26,507 nucleotides of DNA from Pseudomonadota bacterium. Lineage in GTDB: Bacteria > Pseudomonadota > Gammaproteobacteria > Burkholderiales > Burkholderiaceae_E. This document shows positions 7,095-14,026 of this stretch, piece after piece (the stretch's first letter is position 1; each line of letters opens with the position of its first letter). The DNA lies in contig JAEWEW010000080.1 in the NCBI GenBank assembly GCA_023389175.1, forward strand, positions 1 through 26,507, read 5' to 3'. Made by a program: the position numbers and the translations under genes. The notes below the pieces were generated by a model. It did no database searches. It saw nothing but the letters and a program-made list of their open reading frames with translations, and was not told where the DNA came from.

Positions 7095-8872
7095 GGCACT
7101 GCCTGGACATCCGGCTGTGCTGCATCCTCCCAGCGCCGGGTCGCCATCGGCTCGCGCAGGTCCACCAGCCGCTCGAGCCCGGCGCGCAGCCGGGCCGGAT
7201 CGTCGGTGGCGAGCAGCCGCCGCACCCGGGCGGCGAGCCGCCCGGTATCCGCGCGCAGCACCTCGCGCTTGATCCGCAGCAGGCTTGCCGGGTGCATCGA
7301 GAACTCGGTGAGGCCCATGCCGAGCAGCAGCGCGCAGGCGTCGACATTGCCCGCCATCTCGCCGCAGACCGAGACCGGCTTGCCGGCCTTTCCGGCCGCG
7401 CGGATGGTGCCGGCGATCAGCTGCAGCACCGCGGGATGGAACTCGTCGTAGAGATGCGCCACCCGGGGATCGCTGCGATCGATGGCGAGCGTGTACTGGA
7501 CCAGGTCGTTCGTGCCGATGGAGAGGAAGTCCAGCCGCCGCGCGAACCAGCCGGCAGCGAGGGCGGCCGCCGGCACCTCGACCATGCCGCCCACCGGCAC
7601 CGACTCGGCGACCGGCACTCCGCGCGCCCGCAACTGCTCGCGGGCACGCGCAACCAGCGCGAGCGCCGCCTCGATCTCCTGCGCCTGGGAGAGCATCGGC
7701 AGCAGGATGCGCAGCGAGCCATGCACGGACGCGCGCAGCAGCGCCCGCAGCTGCGCGAGGAAGACGTCCGGCTCGGCCAGGCTGTAGCGGATCGCGCGTT
7801 GGCCGAGCGCGGACACGCCGTACTTGGTGAACTCCTGGCCCGGCAGCGCCTTGTCGTAGCCGATGTCGATGGTGCGGATGGTCACCGGCCGGCCCTGCAT
7901 CGCCTGCACCGCGGCGGCGTAGGCGGCGTACTGCTCGTCCTCGCCGGGGAGCCGGGTGCGGTTGAGGAACAGGAACTCCGAGCGGAAGAGCCCGATGCCG
8001 GCAGCCCCGAGGCGCATCGCCTCGCGGGCCTCCTCCGGCTGCTCGATGTTCGCCATCAGCGCGATCGCGCGGCCGTCGAGCGTCGTGCTCGGCACGTGGA
8101 TCAGGCGGCCGAGGCGCTGCGCCTCCAGCTGCGCGAGCTGGTGTCGCTCGCGGTATTCGTGCCGCACCGACTCGTCCGGATTGACGACGATCACGCCGGT
8201 GTCGCCGTCCAGGATCAGCTCGTCGTCGTCCCGGATCAACCGGCTCGCGCCGCCGGCGCCGACGATCGCCGCGATCCGCAGGCTGCGCGCGAGGATGGCG
8301 GAGTGTGAGGTCGCGCCGCCCTGCTCGATCACGAACCCGAGCGCGCTCTTCAGCTGCAGCATGTCGGCCGGTGTGATGTCGCGGGCGACGAAGATGAGCG
8401 CCTCGTCGGCCTGCTCCTTGCGCAGCGGCAGGCGCAGGCCGGCGAGCGCCTTGAGCAGCCGCGAGGTGACCTGCTCGACGTCGCGGCCGCGCTCCTTGAG
8501 ATACGGATCCTCGATCTCGCGGAACTGCGCGGCGAGCTCCTCCGCCTTCTCCGCGATTGCCCATTCGGCGTTGACCAGGTCGCTCTCCACCTTGGCGCAG
8601 GCGGCATCGATCAGGGCCGGGTCGTTGAGGATCATCGTGTGGACATCGAGCAGCGCCCGGGCCTCCGCCGGAGCGTCGGCCGGCAGGTGCGCGGCCACCG
8701 CCTGCAGCTCCTCGGTGACCACCCGCACGGCACCGGCGAGCCGCGCCACCTCCGCCGCGGCAGCGCCCTCGGCGAGCCGGTAGCGCGGCACGTCGATCAG
8801 GCGTGACTCCACCACGCAGGCGCGGCCCATGACGATGCCGCCGCCGATCGGGGTGCCGAACACGGTGAACAT
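7091..8872 (-). CDS. ptsI: PTS enzyme I (phosphoenolpyruvate-protein phosphotransferase)
   Basis: A 593-residue enzyme I, which autophosphorylates with phosphoenolpyruvate and passes the phosphate to HPr. The phospho-acceptor His190 lies in GGATSHSAILARSL, the swivelling domain follows, then the PEP-binding barrel with GLFRSEFLFLNR, TIRTIDIGYDK, ILLPMLS, VGGMVEVPAA, SIGTNDLVQYTLAIDR and VCGEMAGN. There is no N-terminal GAF domain, so it is PtsI rather than the nitrogen-type PtsP. Start and stop are both shared: its ATG overlaps the HPr stop by one base (TGATG) and its TGA overlaps the metX GTG. Its C-terminal residues (about 545-593) are less conserved. With HPr and an EIIA but no EIIB or EIIC gene here, it probably feeds a regulatory phosphorelay rather than sugar import. 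Confidence 0.96.
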   Translation of the reverse strand: MFTVFGTPIGGGIVMGRACVVESRLIDVPRYRLAEGAAAAEVARLAGAVRVVTEELQAVAAHLPADAPAEARALLDVHTMILNDPALIDAACAKVESDLVNAEWAIAEKAEELAAQFREIEDPYLKERGRDVEQVTSRLLKALAGLRLPLRKEQADEALIFVARDITPADMLQLKSALGFVIEQGGATSHSAILARSLRIAAIVGAGGASRLIRDDDELILDGDTGVIVVNPDESVRHEYRERHQLAQLEAQRLGRLIHVPSTTLDGRAIALMANIEQPEEAREAMRLGAAGIGLFRSEFLFLNRTRLPGEDEQYAAYAAAVQAMQGRPVTIRTIDIGYDKALPGQEFTKYGVSALGQRAIRYSLAEPDVFLAQLRALLRASVHGSLRILLPMLSQAQEIEAALALVARAREQLRARGVPVAESVPVGGMVEVPAAALAAGWFARRLDFLSIGTNDLVQYTLAIDRSDPRVAHLYDEFHPAVLQLIAGTIRAAGKAGKPVSVCGEMAGNVDACALLLGMGLTEFSMHPASLLRIKREVLRADTGRLAARVRRLLATDDPARLRAGLERLVDLREPMATRRWEDAAQPDVQAVP

Positions 8873-9156
8873 CAGGCGCCCTGCTCCGTGGTCTCCTCGC
8901 CGAACCCCGAGGCGATCAGCGCGACCAGCGCATCGAGCGCCTTGTCCTCGTCCTTGCCCTCGGTCTCCACCACGATCACGCTGCCCCGGGCGGCGGCGAG
9001 CATCATCACGCCCATGATGCTCTTGCCGTTCACCCGGCGCGTGCCCTTGGTGAGGAACACGTCCGCGGCGAAGCGCGTGGCGAGCTGGGTGAGCGCGGCC
9101 GAGGGCCGCGCATGCAGGCCGAGCCGGTTCACGATGGTGACTTCGGCGCGCTTCAC
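8872..9156 (-). CDS. ptsH: PTS phosphocarrier protein HPr
   Basis: A 94-residue HPr. The catalytic His15 sits in NRLGLHARPSA, and Ser46 in NGKSIMGVMML, the site used by HPr kinase in bacteria that have it. It carries phosphate from enzyme I to EIIA proteins. The start is a GTG at 9156; the ribosome binding site is weak (AGGCGAG about 9 nt upstream). It follows the EIIA gene by 52 nt, the only real gap in this part of the run, and the gap holds a GC palindrome but no promoter that I can see. Conservation of Ser46 suggests that HPr is regulated by serine phosphorylation, which is inference, since no hprK is in the window. Confidence 0.96.
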   Translation of the reverse strand: MKRAEVTIVNRLGLHARPSAALTQLATRFAADVFLTKGTRRVNGKSIMGVMMLAAARGSVIVVETEGKDEDKALDALVALIASGFGEETTEQGA

Positions 9157-9208
9157 GGGGCGGCTCGCCTGCGGCGGCCGGCGCCGGCGGGGGTGGCAGC
9201 GGCGCGGC

Positions 9209-9622
9209 TCATGCCCGGTCCGACTGCGCCATTGCGGGCGTGACCAGCCCGATGCTCGCCTCGAGCGAGGCCTGCAGCTTGTCCACCAGCTCCTCCAGCG
9301 GCACGCTGCGCCGGTAGTTGAGCAGCTTCAGCAGCAGCGGCAGGTTGACGCCATGGAACACCGCCACCCGTTTCGGTTCCGACAGCTGCACCGCGATCCG
9401 CGCCGGCGTGGCGCCGAAGAGGTCGGTCAGCACCACCAGGCCGCTGCCGTCGTTCACCCGCGCGGCGAGGTCGCGCGCCGCCTGCAGGGCGGCTTCCGGA
9501 TCCTCGTCCGGCACGACGTCGAGCGCGGCCACCTGGGACGGGAGCCGGCCGAAGACATGCCGCGTGCAGTGGATGAGCGCCGTGGCGAGCGGCTCGTGGG
9601 CGATGACCAGCACCGAGATCAT
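9209..9622 (-). CDS. PTS EIIA component, mannose (EIIA-Man) type
   Basis: A 137-residue EIIA of the mannose family, phosphorylated by HPr on His9 (LVIAHEPLA). The core LVVLTDLFGATPARIAVQL and the segment VFHGVNLPLLLKLLNY are typical of the domain. No EIIB or EIIC partner is encoded nearby, as in many proteobacteria where this protein works as a sensor or regulator rather than in sugar uptake. The ATG at 9622 overlaps the gshB stop (ATGA), so it is translated together with glutathione synthetase. Upstream frame extension is a shadow of gshB. The protein ends in a polar stretch (MAQSDRA). Partner proteins are unknown. Confidence 0.92.
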   Translation of the reverse strand: MISVLVIAHEPLATALIHCTRHVFGRLPSQVAALDVVPDEDPEAALQAARDLAARVNDGSGLVVLTDLFGATPARIAVQLSEPKRVAVFHGVNLPLLLKLLNYRRSVPLEELVDKLQASLEASIGLVTPAMAQSDRA

Positions 9623-10593
9623 GCCGCCCGGCGCGCGACCAGCGCCTCCAGCCGGCTGATGAAGAGGTCCGCGACATCGAAGCCGGTCTGGTCGGCGATC
9701 TCCCTGAAGCCGGTCGGGCTGGTGACGTTGATCTCCGTGAGCGAATCCCCGATGACGTCCAGGCCGACCAGGAAGAGGCCGCGCGCCGCGAGGATCGGCG
9801 CCACCGTCTCCGCGATCTCGCGGTCGCGCGCCGAGATCGGCTGAGCCCGTCCGGTGCCGCCGGCGGCGAGGTTGCCGCGTGACTCGCCCTGCTTCGGGAT
9901 TCGCGCGAGGCAGTAGGGAACCACCTCGCCGTCGATGATCACCACCCGCTTGTCGCCCTCTGCGATCGCGGGAAGGTACTTCTGCGCCATGACGGTACGG
10001 GCGCCGAAGAGGTTCACGGTCTCGATGATCACCGAGAAGTTCGGATCCCGCGCGGTGACCCGGAAGATCGACGCGCCGCCCATGCCGTCGAGCAGCTTGA
10101 ACACCGCCTCGTCGTGGCAATCGACGAAGTGGCGCAAGCGTGCCGGATCCCGGGTCACCACGACCTCGGTGGTGAGCGCCGGGAACTCGGTGATGGAGTA
10201 CTTCTCGTTGTTGTCGCGCACCGCCCGGGGATCGTTGACCACCAGCGCGCCCTGGCGGGCCGCGTGCTCCAGCAGGTAGGTGGAGTAGACGTACTCCATG
10301 TCGAACGGCGGGTCCTTGCGCATCAGCACCGCCCCGAAGTCGGAGAGCGCGAACTCGGCCGGCGGGCCGGCCCGATGCCAGTGCGGCACCTCGCCGGTGA
10401 GCTCGAGCTCCACGAAGCGGCTCACCACCCTGCCGTCGACCAGCGCGATGTCACCCTGCTCACAGGTGAAGATCCGATGACCCCGGGCCGCGGCAGCCGC
10501 CATCATGGCGACGCTGGTGTCCTTCTTCACCTTGAGCTTGGCGAGCGGGTCGACGACGAACGCGATCTTGAGGGGCGACACGGATTGGGACAC
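9619..10593 (-). CDS. gshB: Glutathione synthetase
   Basis: An ATP-grasp ligase that joins gamma-glutamylcysteine and glycine to make glutathione. Visible family blocks are IAFVVDPLAKLKVKKDTSVAM at the start, VLMRKDPPFDMEYVYSTYLLE, VVNDPRAVRDNNEKY, VFKLLDGMGGASIFRV, the Gly-rich loop with RGNLAAGGTGRAQPI, and the C-terminal FLVGLDVIGDSLTEINVTSPTGFREI. Starting at GTG 10593, with GAGG about 8 nt upstream, it is 324 residues, close to the usual 310-320. An in-frame ATG at 10659 would add 22 residues of non-conserved sequence and is less likely. The partner gene gshA is not in the window. It heads the run gshB, EIIA, ptsH, ptsI, metX, metW; the preceding 220 nt hold several inverted repeats. Confidence 0.95.
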   Translation of the reverse strand: MSQSVSPLKIAFVVDPLAKLKVKKDTSVAMMAAAAARGHRIFTCEQGDIALVDGRVVSRFVELELTGEVPHWHRAGPPAEFALSDFGAVLMRKDPPFDMEYVYSTYLLEHAARQGALVVNDPRAVRDNNEKYSITEFPALTTEVVVTRDPARLRHFVDCHDEAVFKLLDGMGGASIFRVTARDPNFSVIIETVNLFGARTVMAQKYLPAIAEGDKRVVIIDGEVVPYCLARIPKQGESRGNLAAGGTGRAQPISARDREIAETVAPILAARGLFLVGLDVIGDSLTEINVTSPTGFREIADQTGFDVADLFISRLEALVARRAA

Positions 10594-10744
10594 AGGGCGA
10601 CCTCGCCAATTGCCGGGCGCCGACGAAGCCGCGGGCGCCACGCCGGGGGCCCGGCGCACCCGGCCATTCTACGCAACCTCGGTGAGCGGTCCCAAGCGGC
10701 GCGAAGGCCGCGCGATGGCCGCGCGATGGCGGTGCGCGACGCGG

Positions 10745-10769
10745 CGAGGCCCCGCCGGGCGGGGCCTCG
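10745..10769. terminator. Perfect 12-bp inverted repeat downstream of amtB
   Basis: CGAGGCCCCGCC (10745-10756) and GGCGGGGCCTCG (10758-10769) are perfect complements around a single base, giving a very stable hairpin. It lies 49 nt after the amtB stop on the minus strand and about 150 nt before the gshB start. It lacks a T-run, so it may be an RNA 3' end stabiliser or terminator for the nitrogen operon. Confidence 0.45.
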
Positions 10770-10771
10770 AA

Positions 10772-10787
10772 GGGCATGATGATGCCC
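10772..10787. repeat. Short hairpin GGGCAT/ATGCCC
   Basis: GGGCAT (10772-10777) pairs perfectly with ATGCCC (10782-10787) across a GATG loop. It sits between two larger inverted repeats in the amtB-gshB gap. It is the middle element of a three-hairpin cluster; role unknown. Confidence 0.4.
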
Positions 10788-10791
10788 GAGC

Positions 10792-10809
10792 GGGCGCCGG
10801 CCGGCGCCC
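10792..10809. repeat. 18-bp perfect palindrome after amtB
   Basis: GGGCGCCGGCCGGCGCCC (10792-10809) reads the same on both strands. It begins 8 nt past the amtB stop codon on the minus strand. As a DNA palindrome it could be a protein site; as RNA it would fold only with a strained loop. It probably contributes to the amtB transcript end. Confidence 0.4.
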
Positions 10810-10817
10810 CGGGGGTG

Positions 10818-12131
10818 CTACAGGTGGTAGGCCGACTCGCCGTGAGAGGTGATGTCCAGCCCCTCCCGCTCCTCGTCCTCGGTCACCCGCAGGCCGACGG
10901 TGAGGTCGACCAACTTGTAGGCGACGAACGAGACGATGCCGGACCAGGCGATGGTGATCAGCACGCTCTTCAGCTGCACCCACATCTGCGCAGCCATGGC
11001 GTAGTCGGCAGCCTGGGTGCCGCCGAGCCCGGGAGAGGCGAAGACGCCGGTGAGCAGCGCGCCGACGATGCCGCCCACGCCGTGCACCCCGAACACGTCG
11101 AAGGCGTCGTCGGCGCCCAGCATCCGCTTGAGGCCGTTCACGCCCCACAGGCAGAGCAGGCCGGCGATCAGCCCGATCACGATCGAGCCCATCGGGCCGA
11201 CGAAGCCGGCAGCCGGCGTGATCGCCACTAGGCCGGCCACCGCGCCGGAGGCCGCGCCGAGCATCGACGAACGGCCCTTGGACATGGCCTCACCCAGCAG
11301 CCACCCGAGCGTCGCCGCACCGGTGGCGAGAATGGTGTTGATGAAGGCGAGCCCGGCTACCGGTCCGGCGGTGAGCGCCGATCCGGCGTTGAAGCCGAAC
11401 CAGCCGACCCAGAGCAGGGAGGCGCCGATCATCGTGAAGGTCAGGCTGTGCGGTGCCATCGCCTCGCGGCCGTAGCCCAGCCGGCGGCCGATCACCCAGG
11501 CGCCGACCAGTCCGGCCACCCCCGCGTTGATGTGCACCACCGTGCCGCCGGCGAAGTCGAGCGCCCCGTCCTTGAAGAGCAGTCCGGGCGGCGCCCACAC
11601 CATGTGCGCCATGGGCAGGTAGGCAAAGGTGAACCACAGCACCGAGAAGAGCAGCACCGCGCCGAAACGGATCCGCTCGGCGTAGGAGCCCACGATCAGC
11701 GCGCAGGTGATCGCGGCGAAGGTGGACTGGAACGCCACGAAGACCAGCTCCGGGATGGTGCCGGAAAGCGTCTCCGGCGTGATCCCCTTCAGGAACAGCT
11801 TGTCGAAGGTGCCGTAGAAGCTGCCGCCGTCGGCGAAGGCCAGGCTGTAGCCGTAGACGGCCCAGAGCACGGTGATGGTGGCGAAGATGACCATCACGTG
11901 CATCAGCACCGACAGCATGTTCTTCGACCGGGACAGACCGCCGTAGAAGAGTGCGAGCCCCGGGATGGTCATCAGGATGACCAGCATCGTGGACGTCAGC
12001 ATCCAGGCGGTGTCGCCGCTGTTGAGCGTCGGCTCGGGGTCGGCGGCATGGGCGAGGGAGGGATCGAGGGCCAGCGCCGCGAACGGCAGCAGCGCCGCGG
12101 CGCCGCGGGTCAGGAGGTAGGTGGGCTTCAT
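10818..12131 (-). CDS. amtB: Ammonium transporter AmtB
   Basis: A 437-residue Amt/MEP/Rh channel for ammonium uptake, with a cleavable signal peptide (about residues 1-30, ending LAHAADPEP) and 11 predicted membrane helices. The pore histidines lie in GGTVVHINAGVAGLVGA and VFGVHGVGGIVGALLTG. The family signature ASLLWVGWFGFNAGSAL and the start TAWMLTSTMLVILMTIPGLALFYGGL are present, and the cytoplasmic tail ends EREGLDITSHGESAYHL, which binds the PII protein. It follows glnK by 29 nt with a ribosome binding site (AAGGA, 8 nt before the ATG). It is the last gene of a porin-glnK-amtB operon preceded by a sigma-54/NtrC promoter and followed by a cluster of inverted repeats. Confidence 0.97.
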   Translation of the reverse strand: MKPTYLLTRGAAALLPFAALALDPSLAHAADPEPTLNSGDTAWMLTSTMLVILMTIPGLALFYGGLSRSKNMLSVLMHVMVIFATITVLWAVYGYSLAFADGGSFYGTFDKLFLKGITPETLSGTIPELVFVAFQSTFAAITCALIVGSYAERIRFGAVLLFSVLWFTFAYLPMAHMVWAPPGLLFKDGALDFAGGTVVHINAGVAGLVGAWVIGRRLGYGREAMAPHSLTFTMIGASLLWVGWFGFNAGSALTAGPVAGLAFINTILATGAATLGWLLGEAMSKGRSSMLGAASGAVAGLVAITPAAGFVGPMGSIVIGLIAGLLCLWGVNGLKRMLGADDAFDVFGVHGVGGIVGALLTGVFASPGLGGTQAADYAMAAQMWVQLKSVLITIAWSGIVSFVAYKLVDLTVGLRVTEDEEREGLDITSHGESAYHL

Positions 12132-12160
12132 GAGTCGGTTCCTTGCAGGTGTCGGTGGAA

Positions 12161-12499
12161 TCAGAGCGCCTCGCTGCCGGTCTCGCCGGTGCGGATCCGG
12201 ATCACCTGCTCGAGGTCGAAGACGAAGATCTTGCCGTCGCCGATCTTGCCGGTGCGGGCCGACTGCTCCATCGCTTCGACGGCGCGCTCGACCAGGTCGT
12301 CGGTGACCGCCGCCTCCACCTTGACCTTCGGCAGGAAGTCGACGACGTATTCGGCGCCCCGGTAGAGCTCGGTGTGGCCCTTCTGGCGACCGAAGCCCTT
12401 GACCTCGGTGACGGTGATGCCCTGCACGCCGATCGCGGACAGCGCCTCCCTCACCTCGTCGAGCTTGAAGGGCTTGATGATGGCGGTGACGAGTTTCAT
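12161..12499 (-). CDS. glnK: Nitrogen regulatory PII protein GlnK
   Basis: A 112-residue PII signal protein. The T-loop reads GFGRQKGHTELYRGAEYVVDFLPK with the uridylylation site Tyr51, and the C-terminal signature GKIGDGKIFVFDLEQVIRIRTGE is complete. It senses ATP/ADP and 2-oxoglutarate, and in its unmodified form blocks AmtB. Linkage to amtB, in the order glnK then amtB, marks it as GlnK rather than GlnB. The ribosome binding site is GGAG six nt before the ATG. It lies 43 nt behind the porin gene and shares its nitrogen-controlled promoter. Confidence 0.97.
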   Translation of the reverse strand: MKLVTAIIKPFKLDEVREALSAIGVQGITVTEVKGFGRQKGHTELYRGAEYVVDFLPKVKVEAAVTDDLVERAVEAMEQSARTGKIGDGKIFVFDLEQVIRIRTGETGSEAL

Positions 12500-12542
12500 G
12501 GTTGCTCCAGGTGATTCGGATCGACTCGGTTCAGGAGGGGTT

Positions 12543-13277
12543 TCAGAAGGTCTTGCTGACCGACAGCACCAGGCCGGCCTTGCCGAGCTCCTTGGTCCTG
12601 CCGTTCGGCTTGGAGAAGGCGAAGTCCTCGTCGGTGCCGATCACCGACGCGCCCCAGGTGAAGCCGCCCCAGTCGTAGGCGAGGCCGATCCGGTAGTCGG
12701 TGTAGTCGGCATCGGAGTAGTGCCGGAACTTCTGGTGGCCGACATGCCCGATCAGGTTCAGGCCGTCCCGCAGCGGATAGGTGACCGTGAGATCGAGGTA
12801 GCCGGATCCGCGCGAGTCGGTGAAGCCGAAGGTGTCGTCGCTGATCGAATGCGAATACTTCACCGAGAACCACTGCCAGCTGCCGCCCAGGTAGAGCTCG
12901 GTGGTGTTCCACAGCGACTCGCCCGGATACAGGTACTGCAGGATGCCGACATCCACGGTCCAGCCGGCGCCGACAGGGAACTTGTAGCCGCCATAGACGT
13001 CCCATTCGATGCCGTGCGTGTCGGTGAGGAAGTCGTCGTCGACGGTCGACGCCCAGGTGCCAAGGTAGAAGCCGCTCGCATGCGCCCAGTCGACCCCACC
13101 CTGCAGGGCGGGACGCCGGAAGGACTGCGACACGCCGCGAAAGCGGTAGTCGGAGACGACGCCGACATTCGCGCTGAGCGATTGGGCCTGGACGGCCCGG
13201 GGGGCGGTCGCTGCCCCGAGGATCACGGCGCCGAACAACATGCTCGCAGTGGTGAGGCGAAGGGCGGACTTGGTCAC
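12543..13277 (-). CDS. TorF-family (TIGR02001-like) putative outer-membrane porin
   Basis: A 244-residue exported beta-barrel protein. The signal peptide (VTKSALRLTTASMLFGAVIL to AVQA) is cleaved near residue 31. The mature part starts SLSANVGVVSDYRFRGVSQS, the hallmark opening of the TIGR02001/TorF putative porins, and alternates polar and aromatic residues with periodic Tyr/Trp/Gly strands (YGGYKFPVGAGW, LYLGGSWQWFSVKYSHSI). It ends in Phe (SVSKTF), the usual outer-membrane insertion signal. The start is GTG 13277, with GAGG 6-7 nt upstream. The frame continues 91 codons further upstream, but that extension is non-conserved and crosses the promoter. Position ahead of glnK-amtB, under a sigma-54 promoter, suggests passage of a nitrogen compound across the outer membrane, which is inference. 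Confidence 0.9.
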   Translation of the reverse strand: MTKSALRLTTASMLFGAVILGAATAPRAVQAQSLSANVGVVSDYRFRGVSQSFRRPALQGGVDWAHASGFYLGTWASTVDDDFLTDTHGIEWDVYGGYKFPVGAGWTVDVGILQYLYPGESLWNTTELYLGGSWQWFSVKYSHSISDDTFGFTDSRGSGYLDLTVTYPLRDGLNLIGHVGHQKFRHYSDADYTDYRIGLAYDWGGFTWGASVIGTDEDFAFSKPNGRTKELGKAGLVLSVSKTF

Positions 13278-13379
13278 TTGGATTCCTCTCTGTCGGCCGC
13301 TCGGGGCCGTGGTGTCCTGTTGGTATGCCGGCCGGGCGCCATGCCGTCGGCCAGGCCGGTGGACCGGCTCGAACCTATA

Positions 13380-13395
13380 AGCACCATCCATGCCA
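13380..13395 (-). promoter_or_regulatory. Sigma-54 (RpoN) promoter for the porin-glnK-amtB operon
   Basis: On the minus strand the sequence is TGGCATGGATGGTGCT, matching 10 of 12 fixed positions of the RpoN consensus TGGCACG-N4-TTGCW, with the invariant GG (-24) and GC (-12) separated by exactly 10 nt. Transcription would begin near 13370, about 90 nt before the porin GTG. The nitrogen genes downstream and the NtrC dyad upstream make the assignment strong. Confidence 0.8.
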
Positions 13396-13469
13396 CTTTC
13401 CGGACGGCCGGTGGCAGCGGCCCGCGTGCCTCGCAAGGGCGCTTCAGGGGCCTGCACCGGTCGGCAAGT

Positions 13470-13486
13470 TGCACCGTCGCGGTGCC
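13470..13486. promoter_or_regulatory. NtrC enhancer-type binding site
   Basis: TGCACC-GTCGC-GGTGCC matches the NtrC dyad TGCACC-N5-GGTGCA at 11 of 12 positions with the correct spacing. Its centre is about 97 nt upstream of the -12 GC of the sigma-54 promoter, a usual enhancer distance. A second TGCACC half-site (13453-13458) starts exactly 17 nt before it, with a poor second arm, and may be a weak adjoining site. Confidence 0.75.
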
Positions 13487-13600
13487 GGAATGAAGAATTA
13501 CGCACCGCGATGGCGCCCGCCGGCGGCTCCCCGAGGCGGGTCATGCCCATGCGACTAGGCCGTTCGCGCCGGAACGCCGCCTACGCAGTTCGAGGGCGCG

Positions 13601-13609
13601 TGCTATCCT
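13601..13609 (+). promoter_or_regulatory. Possible extended -10 element for ubiK
   Basis: TGCTATCCT matches the extended -10 pattern TGnTATnnT, 40 nt before the ubiK ATG. No good -35 hexamer is found 17 nt upstream, so this is only a candidate sigma-70 promoter. Confidence 0.3.
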
Positions 13610-13648
13610 CGATCGCTCCATTCGCCCGATGGACTCGCAAGGCAGACC

Positions 13649-13993
13649 ATGGACAGGCAGAACTTCATTCAGGATTTCCAGCAGAAGCTGACGGAGCTGT
13701 TCCGTGCCAGCCCGGCCGCGGACCTGGAACGCAACCTCAAGGCGTTGATGGGCCAGACCTTCTCGCGGCTGGACCTGGTGACCCGCGAGGAGTTCGACGT
13801 GCAGGTGGAGCTGCTGCGCGCGTTGCGCCAACGGGTCCAGGCGCTGGAGGATCGGCTGGGCCCGTCCGGCACGTCGCCGCGGTCATGGTCGGAAACCGGC
13901 CCGGATGTCGTGCCGGGTGTCGGGGCGGGTTCGGCCGGCTCAATCGGGTCAGGCGGCTCGAGCGGCATGGGCGGCACCGGCCAGGAAAACTGA
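13649..13993 (+). CDS. ubiK: Ubiquinone biosynthesis accessory factor UbiK (YqiC/BMFP family)
   Basis: A 114-residue protein. The N-terminal helix (MDRQNFIQDFQQKLTELF) is followed by LERNLKALMGQTFSRLDLVTREEFDVQ and a coiled coil (VELLRALRQRVQALEDRL), which is the UbiK/BMFP pattern. The family forms trimers, binds UbiJ and membrane lipids, and aids late aerobic ubiquinone synthesis. Residues from about 72 onward are a disordered Gly/Ser/Pro tail (GAGSAGSIGSGGSSGMGG), longer than in E. coli. AGG lies 7 nt before the ATG. It precedes comM by 33 nt, an arrangement common in beta- and gammaproteobacteria. Confidence 0.88.
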   Translation: MDRQNFIQDFQQKLTELFRASPAADLERNLKALMGQTFSRLDLVTREEFDVQVELLRALRQRVQALEDRLGPSGTSPRSWSETGPDVVPGVGAGSAGSIGSGGSSGMGGTGQEN

Positions 13994-14026
13994 CCCGACG
14001 CCACGCGTCCGCACAGACCCGATGCC

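Larger units (their letters stand above)
13278..13648. other. Intergenic regulatory region between divergent porin and ubiK genes
   Basis: 371 nt without a credible coding sequence. The half next to the porin gene holds a sigma-54 promoter (13380-13395) and an NtrC dyad (13470-13486), giving a predicted 90-nt leader for the porin mRNA. The half next to ubiK holds a possible extended -10 element near 13601. Short open frames crossing this region are the upstream extension of the porin frame and its antisense shadows. Confidence 0.7.

Noticed and set aside
6990..7130. SAM-responsive riboswitch ahead of metX
   Set aside because: metX starts inside the ptsI stop codon, so there is no untranslated leader for such an element.
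6021..7451. 476-codon plus-strand open frame
   Set aside because: Antisense to metX and ptsI, both with complete catalytic motifs.
7095..8564. Upstream extension of the metX frame through ptsI
   Set aside because: Low-complexity Arg/Ala sequence; family length and the GTGA junction fix the start at 7094.
13278..13550. 91-codon N-terminal extension of the porin frame
   Set aside because: It runs through the sigma-54 promoter and NtrC dyad and would bury the signal peptide; GTG 13277 has a good ribosome binding site.
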